NCBI GenBank assembly: GCA_052390275.1
Contig: JBQTHD010000015.1
Span: 75,041 to 139,040 of the forward strand
Reading direction: 5' to 3'
DNA from: JBQTHD01 sp052390275
Lineage (GTDB): Bacteria > Actinomycetota > Acidimicrobiia > Acidimicrobiales > AC-14
DNA: 64,000 bases
Both the position numbers and the translations under genes were made by a program. The notes beneath the pieces were generated by a model that was given only the letters and a program-made list of their open reading frames with translations, did not search any database and was not told the origin of the DNA. Below are positions 59,342 to 64,000 of this stretch, one piece after another (the first letter of the stretch is position 1; every line of letters starts with the position of its first letter).

Positions 59342-60622
59342 GTGGTGGCTGATGGGGCCAATGAGGCAGGCGGGGAGCCGATCGGCGAGGCGCCGGAAGC
59401 CGAATCCTGGGACGAGGAAGTCTTTGTGAGTAGTCGGGAAGCCAGCCCCACCGATAAGGGGTCAATGCGGCCGACGGGGCGCCGGGGGTCGGGTCGAATG
59501 ATCCTGGCCGGCGTACTGGTCGCCGGGGCGGTCTCCGTGGGCGCAGGCGTCTCGGGCGGGGACCGGGATGCCGCAGTGTCAGCGCTGGCTCGGTTCCGGG
59601 GTGATCGGGGGCTGGCGCCGCTGAGTTTGGATCCGACCCTGAGTCAGTTGGCCGACCGCCATTCACAGCGAATGGCCCAGGCCGGCGGGCTGTTCCACAG
59701 TTCCGACCTGGGCCGCCAGACCGAGGAATGGGCGTCCTACGCGGAGAACGTGGCGACCGGGGCCACCGTGGCTCAGGCGCACCAGGCCCTGGAGTCCTCC
59801 CGGAGTCATCGGGACAACATGTTGGCCGCCCGGTTCGAAGACGTCGGGGTAGGCGTGGCCCAGGCCGGCGGCAGAGTTTGGATCACCCAGGTATTTGGGG
59901 ACCGGCCCGCCGCCGGCGGACAGGACCCGGCTTCGCCCCGGTCGGTCCCCGCCCCAGCGGGCACCGACGACTCCGTCACCGGCGTCTCCCCGGCGCCAAC
60001 GTTTCCCCCCATAGGACCGACCCCCACCACGGTTGCTCCCCCGGCGGTGACGCCCATACCCGTCGCTCCGGCCATCGGCGCTGACCCGTCGACTCCGTCA
60101 CCGGACGCTCCGGCTACGGATGCGGCGCCCCCGGTAACAACAGCCCCGGTCGCGGTGACTCCGCCAACCCTGCCCCCGACCAGCGTTGCCCCGACGCCTG
60201 TTGCCCCGACGGCTGTTGCCCCGACCAGCGTCGCCCCGACGGCTGGGGCTACGGCAAAGCCTTCGGCCACCCCGGCGGGACAGAGTCCTGCAATCAGCGT
60301 TGATCCGGTGGATGTTGGCGACGTGATCAACGACGCGCTGGCCTCCATGGGCTTCGAGCCCGGCGGGGCAGGAGTCGACCATCCCCAGGGGGTGGAGACG
60401 TCCGTGGAGGTACCCGAATTCCTCAGGTCACCGGGTCAGCCCACCGGTGACCAGTCAGCAACTGCGGTTCTGCTCGATTCCCTTCCCGCCGGTCAGGCGC
60501 GTTCCCCGACCTCTACCCGGGTAGTAACGGCCACGGCGGCCCTGGCCGTGGCCCTCGCAGCCCAGGCAGCCAAACAGCGCCGAGTTCAAGTCCTACGCCG
60601 AAGGCACAGCCGCCACCTCTGA
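59342..60622 (+). CDS. CAP/SCP-domain exported protein with Pro-rich repeats
   Basis: A 426-residue protein. After an acidic N-terminus and a membrane/signal segment MILAGVLVAGAVSVGAGVSG comes a CAP domain: ALARFRGDRGLAPLSLDPTL, LADRHSQRMAQAGGLFHSS, YAENVATG and SRSHRDNMLAARFEDVGVG. A long Pro/Ala/Thr region with VAPTx repeats follows, ending in a hydrophobic helix and RRHSRHL, a possible membrane anchor. GTG 59342. Confidence 0.88.
   Translation: MVADGANEAGGEPIGEAPEAESWDEEVFVSSREASPTDKGSMRPTGRRGSGRMILAGVLVAGAVSVGAGVSGGDRDAAVSALARFRGDRGLAPLSLDPTLSQLADRHSQRMAQAGGLFHSSDLGRQTEEWASYAENVATGATVAQAHQALESSRSHRDNMLAARFEDVGVGVAQAGGRVWITQVFGDRPAAGGQDPASPRSVPAPAGTDDSVTGVSPAPTFPPIGPTPTTVAPPAVTPIPVAPAIGADPSTPSPDAPATDAAPPVTTAPVAVTPPTLPPTSVAPTPVAPTAVAPTSVAPTAGATAKPSATPAGQSPAISVDPVDVGDVINDALASMGFEPGGAGVDHPQGVETSVEVPEFLRSPGQPTGDQSATAVLLDSLPAGQARSPTSTRVVTATAALAVALAAQAAKQRRVQVLRRRHSRHL
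60170..60244. repeat. 15-bp in-frame tandem repeat x5 in the CAP-domain gene
   Basis: Units of the form GTTGCCCCGACGGCT at 60170 (diverged), 60185, 60200, 60215 and 60230; encode VAPT plus one variable residue. Confidence 0.92.
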
Positions 60623-61216
60623 ACAGTTGGTTGCGGCAGCACCAGGGTCCGCAGCACCAGGGTCCGCAGCACCGGGGTCTGCCGCACCGGGGTCCGCAGC
60701 ACCGGGGTCCGGGGCCGGTGGCGACGGCCAACGGCGGTTCACACACACGCCGATCACGGATCCGACCACGTCGCCAACCACGATGTCGGTCACGTGATGG
60801 CTGCGGGCCCGCACCAGGGACCAGTGCGACGCGGTGGTGAGTGCCAACATCGGCCAGCGCAACGACGGCATCACGAGGCTGGCGGCTACCGCGAAAGCGG
60901 TGTCGGAGGCAGCGTGACCCGATGGCATCGATGAGGTGAGAGGGGGCAGGGGGCCGGGCCCGCTTGCCCCCAGCGGCCGCCGGCGGTGCGCCAGGGGCTT
61001 GAGTACCAGGTTGGCAATCACTGCAGTGACCGCGTAGCCCAGCCCCGCTCGGGCCGCTGCCCTCCGGGCCTGCGCCTGACCCGACATTCGCAGGGCTCCG
61101 GCAACCGCCATCCAGAACGGGGGTTGCTTGGCGATCCGGCCAACCTGATCGAGGAGGCTCACCAGAATCACCGGAAGCGGCCTTCCGGGCGGGCAATGGG
61201 GGACGACGGGGCGCAC
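60593..61216 (-). CDS. PAP2-superfamily membrane phosphatase
   Basis: A 207-residue acid phosphatase-like protein: KPLAHRRRP (motif 1), SSMPSGHAASDTAFA (motif 2) and RARSHHVTDIVVGDVVG (motif 3) with all catalytic residues. Likely acts on lipid phosphates such as phosphatidate or undecaprenyl pyrophosphate. Its C-terminus is five DPGAA units from a 15-bp repeat. The 3' end overlaps the convergent CAP gene by 30 bases. Confidence 0.9.
   Translation of the reverse strand: MRPVVPHCPPGRPLPVILVSLLDQVGRIAKQPPFWMAVAGALRMSGQAQARRAAARAGLGYAVTAVIANLVLKPLAHRRRPLGASGPGPLPPLTSSMPSGHAASDTAFAVAASLVMPSLRWPMLALTTASHWSLVRARSHHVTDIVVGDVVGSVIGVCVNRRWPSPPAPDPGAADPGAADPGAADPGAADPGAAATNCSEVAAVPSA
60636..60710. repeat. 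15-bp in-frame tandem repeat x5 in the PAP2 gene
   Basis: Units GCAGCACCAGGGTCC and close variants at 60636, 60651, 60666, 60681 and 60696; encode DPGAA on the minus strand. The first two are identical. Confidence 0.95.
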
Positions 61217-61279
61217 ATGGGCCTCGACCTACCCAGGCACCGACTGGTCACAACCCAGGCGTGCAGCCTCGTCCACGGG

Positions 61280-62836
61280 TTAAAGGGCCAGGCGCTCCAG
61301 GTGGCGGCGGAGCATGGCGGAGCGGACGGCCAGGCGATCGGCCTTGATCTTGGTCCAGCAGTGAAGGGCGGAGGTGAGCACGTGAAGTCCCTCCCACAGG
61401 GCCACCCTTTCGGCGAAGACCGGGGCCGCCCCCAGGGGGCAGCAGCGCCGGTACTCGGCCTCGAAAGCGTCGGCCACCTGATCCAGAGCGTCCAGGCTGG
61501 CCTCGAGTCCGCCCACCCCGGATCTGCCCGTCTCAGCCAGCCCCCGCGTGCCGGCGTCGCGCAGGGAGGACCGGAACAACCCGACGTCAAGAGCCGGTTC
61601 GGCCATGCACAACCCGTCGAAGTCGATGAATGCGATCCGTTCGCCGGCCAGGAGCACCTGGGCCGGTCGGAAGCTGCGGTGGCTGGGCACCGGCGCCTGC
61701 GACCCGCTTTCGGCATTTCGCCAAGCCAACGCCTCGACAATCGACCGGGTGGCGGCCGACGCCTCCGGGAGGGCGGCTTCCATACGGTCGGCCAGTTCCA
61801 TCAACTCGGCCTGCTCGTCCTCCCAGGTCACCACCTCCCCGTGGTTCACCCCGCTGTTGTGAAGCCCGGCCAGGCCTCGGGCCGCCTTCTCGGCGGCCGT
61901 GACGAGTCCCGCGAGGGCGGCGTCGGAACCGTCGCCCATGGCCTCGCGGGCCAACTCCTTCAGTGTCTTTTCCTCGGCCACGCACGACTGAACCAGAACC
62001 TTGTTCTCCTGCAGATACAGCAAAGGTTCGGCCAGGTCCACGTCACCCTCGACGCTCATGGGGGATCGCCAAAGGGCTGCCATGCCCTCGTAGGCATTGG
62101 CCCCCTTGTCACCCCGGTATGTCTTGGCCACCACCGAACGAGGTCCGGGAGACCCGGGCTCGAGGTCCAGGTGATACAGGACGGTGCAGCGGCTCCCCGG
62201 CTTGTAGCGGCGAACATCGACCTCCACGGAGCGAACCCTGGCCCGGGGGTGCGAACCAGCCCTCAGTGCCCCCTCCAGCAGATCCCGGGCCGGCCCGGCC
62301 TCGACCAGAGCCCCGAGCATGGGCAGCCCGGTGTCCTCGGGTTGGGTGGCCAGGGCCAACCCGATGTCGGGAAAAGTTCCCTCCCAGGAGGGCCGGCCGA
62401 ACGGACCGCAACTTCGCCCTCGGCTTTCGCCGTCGGCGGGCGGATTCTCGGTTCGGAGTATCGGCGGCAACCAGGTCCCGACCAGGCGCACCTCCTGGGG
62501 CTGGCCGTCGCCGTTGGTAAGGGTCAACTCGTAGGCCGCGGTCCACCCCGGCCGGTCGGCTTTGAGCCGCAACTTCGGCTCACACTCGATCAACTTCAAC
62601 GTCCCTCCCGACAACTCCGGGACCCCCTGTCCAAGGGCAGCGGCAACGGCCTCGGCATCGGTGGGTGCCAGGAGCCAGTCGGGTAGTGCGGCGAGTACCG
62701 ATGCCGCCTCGTGAACGCCCAGGCTCGCGATGGCCCCGTCATGGCTATCCGAGGCGCCGGCGTCGCCGGTGTCGCCGGTGGTGGCGGTGGTGGCGGCGGG
62801 CAAGGCCGGCGGCGGCAGGGGAGCGCCAGCACTCAT
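61280..62836 (-). CDS. Phosphotransferase-fold protein (APH-like)
   Basis: A 518-residue protein whose C-terminal half has the aminoglycoside-phosphotransferase kinase pattern: RSVVAKTYRGDKGANAYEGM (ATP lysine), SHRSFRPAQVLLAGERIAFI then DFDGLCMAEPALDVG (brenner/DFG-like metal aspartate). The usual H-x-D catalytic loop reads SHRSFRPAQ, lacking the Asp, so activity is doubtful. ATG 62836 overlaps the upstream gene stop by one base (TGATG). Substrate unknown. Confidence 0.75.
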   Translation of the reverse strand: MSAGAPLPPPALPAATTATTGDTGDAGASDSHDGAIASLGVHEAASVLAALPDWLLAPTDAEAVAAALGQGVPELSGGTLKLIECEPKLRLKADRPGWTAAYELTLTNGDGQPQEVRLVGTWLPPILRTENPPADGESRGRSCGPFGRPSWEGTFPDIGLALATQPEDTGLPMLGALVEAGPARDLLEGALRAGSHPRARVRSVEVDVRRYKPGSRCTVLYHLDLEPGSPGPRSVVAKTYRGDKGANAYEGMAALWRSPMSVEGDVDLAEPLLYLQENKVLVQSCVAEEKTLKELAREAMGDGSDAALAGLVTAAEKAARGLAGLHNSGVNHGEVVTWEDEQAELMELADRMEAALPEASAATRSIVEALAWRNAESGSQAPVPSHRSFRPAQVLLAGERIAFIDFDGLCMAEPALDVGLFRSSLRDAGTRGLAETGRSGVGGLEASLDALDQVADAFEAEYRRCCPLGAAPVFAERVALWEGLHVLTSALHCWTKIKADRLAVRSAMLRRHLERLAL

Positions 62837-64000
62837 CAAAGTTTCTCCATCTCGTCGTCGAGCAGGGCCAGCGCCACCTGCGTACGGGCGGGCTTGAGCT
62901 TCTGCCACGCGTGAACGGTGATGCGCAGCAGGCTCAGCGCCCGGTACACCGCCACGCGATCGTCCATCGAACTGGGATAGCTGTCCAGGTAGCGCCAGGC
63001 CAAGCGCTGGTACAACTCGTTGCCCGCCTTGGGCGTGGCCTGGTAGCGGGCGATGGCCAGGCGGAGATAGGCCAGGAAGTGGCCCAGGTCCATGGCCGGT
63101 TCGGCCCGGCAGGCGCTGTCGAAGTCGATTATCGACACCCGGCGGCCGTCGTGGAGCAACTGAGCCAGGCTGAAGTCCCCGTGGGCCAGAGCCAGCGGGT
63201 GGGTGGTGGTCACGATCCCGGCGGTCTCGATCTGGTCAAGGTGGGCCCCGAGGTGGGCGGCCAGCCGTGGCGAGTACTTCCGTAGGTGGCGCAGGTCGGC
63301 TCTCAGGTCGGCGACGTCGTGGCCCAGGGTGCGGACGGGGGCGTCGCTGTGGGGCCACCCGTGAAGCTCGGCCGCAGCCCGCGCCGCGTCGTCCATGGCA
63401 GCCGCCGCCGTGGGCCAATCTGAATCCAAGGGACGACCGAGACAGGTTGCCTTGATCACGTCGGCGACTACCGGCCGACCGGGGACCCGGTTCAACAGGC
63501 TGAGGTGGAGTTCGGGAACGTAGGTGAGATGCGAGGGCACGGAGATTCGGGAGGTGGTGCTGTCCACCAGGTGCCTGGTGATCGCGGGAACCACCCGGGC
63601 AACCACCTCGCCTGCATCGCCGGAGTAGACCTTGCCGAAGACCACCGCCCGCCCTCGGCGACCGGTGGAGCGGGACGAGACGTCCACGTTGTAACGCAGC
63701 ACGCATCGGTGGCGGCGTCCGTAGGCGCCGAGGGACACCTCTACCCGGCGCACGTCCAGCCCGGCCCGGTCCAACGCCTCGGCGAAGACCGGGACCATTC
63801 CCCTGGTGTCAGTGGCGGCCACCAGGCACGGGAGTTCACCGTCCACCGGGTAGCGGTGGACCACCAGGTTGGACGCCCCAGGTGGGGCCGCCACCAGCGG
63901 CCCCTGCCCGCCGAGCCCCTGACGGCCGGCCAGGGCCGCGGCCAGCACTTCCACCTTCTGGCGGTAGGCCTCGGCTTCGGCCGGTCCGCAGAAGAGCCGC
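62836..64000 (-). CDS. Phosphotransferase-fold protein (APH-like), 5' end outside the window
   Basis: The frame is open to the right edge, so the start is missing; 388 codons are visible and GTG 63954 is only an internal candidate. RAVVFGKVYSGDAGEVVARV holds the ATP-binding lysine; LALAHGDFSLAQLLHDGRRV then SIIDFDSACRAEPAMDLGHF carries a complete HGD catalytic loop and DFD metal motif, unlike its downstream paralogue. The two share end motifs (W-x-K-x-K near the C-terminus) and form a tandem pair. Confidence 0.8.
   Translation of the reverse strand, partial: RLFCGPAEAEAYRQKVEVLAAALAGRQGLGGQGPLVAAPPGASNLVVHRYPVDGELPCLVAATDTRGMVPVFAEALDRAGLDVRRVEVSLGAYGRRHRCVLRYNVDVSSRSTGRRGRAVVFGKVYSGDAGEVVARVVPAITRHLVDSTTSRISVPSHLTYVPELHLSLLNRVPGRPVVADVIKATCLGRPLDSDWPTAAAAMDDAARAAAELHGWPHSDAPVRTLGHDVADLRADLRHLRKYSPRLAAHLGAHLDQIETAGIVTTTHPLALAHGDFSLAQLLHDGRRVSIIDFDSACRAEPAMDLGHFLAYLRLAIARYQATPKAGNELYQRLAWRYLDSYPSSMDDRVAVYRALSLLRITVHAWQKLKPARTQVALALLDDEMEKL

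Noticed and set aside
60636..60710. CRISPR array
   Set aside because: The repeats are directly abutting 15-bp units with no spacers and lie in a coding frame.

Overview
The window is GC-rich (by eye near 70 percent), densely packed and full of GTGA/ATGA start-stop overlaps. Gene content points to an actinobacterium: CofC (coenzyme F420 synthesis) near gpsA, the actinobacterial ImuA'-ImuB mutasome under a GAAC-N4-GTTC LexA box, PadR and ECF regulators, DUF4177 and DUF1059 proteins and many Pro/Thr-rich secreted proteins. Class Acidimicrobiia is a reasonable but unproven guess. No rRNA, CRISPR array, integrase, transposase or replication origin was seen.

Layout. 1-5024: herA (cut by the left edge), sbcD/mre11 and a short zinc-hook sbcC/rad50, a DNA-end-processing operon. 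5025-6960: decayed accessory patch with a frameshifted small gene and an AbiE toxin-antitoxin locus whose toxin is broken. 7100-20860: core housekeeping block (HAD phosphatase, PIG-L deacetylase, cofC, gpsA, DUF1059, cutA, selD, rnhB, sdhCD without sdhAB, terC, imuA'-imuB). 20950-21140: tRNA-His and tRNA-Lys. 21240-25400: accessory zone of toxin-antitoxin (TA) modules (TacAT; an Xre/ParS-type antitoxin with a wrecked RES toxin; MazE/PemK; an orphan RHH antitoxin). A degenerate copy of the tRNA-Lys 3' half at 23083-23121 looks like an attachment-site scar. 25600-31480: a two-gene restriction-modification system.

31580-41100: a PhnCDE-like ABC importer with a fused double permease, a methyltransferase, a radical SAM - DoxX - membrane protein operon, an ECF sigma/anti-sigma pair, RDD and DUF2752 membrane proteins. 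41300-45520: orphan MazE-type antitoxin, a mod-type ABC transporter with two different permeases around one ATPase, and a convergent PadR regulator. 45570-55080: surface and envelope proteins (rhomboid, FG-GAP propeller, TadE-like/M15 peptidase, DedA-like, lipoprotein, acyltransferase-SGNH), with an Rrf2 regulator. 55150-59180: sulfate assimilation (APS reductase, sulfite reductase, uroporphyrinogen-III synthase). 59340-64000: CAP-domain protein, PAP2 phosphatase and two phosphotransferase-fold proteins, the last cut by the right edge.

Two themes recur. First, TA loci keep intact antitoxins while two toxins have lost an internal segment out of frame. Second, many unrelated genes carry short tandem repeats whose units are multiples of three, most often exactly 15 bp, in linkers or termini; two non-coding tandem repeats do not follow that rule.
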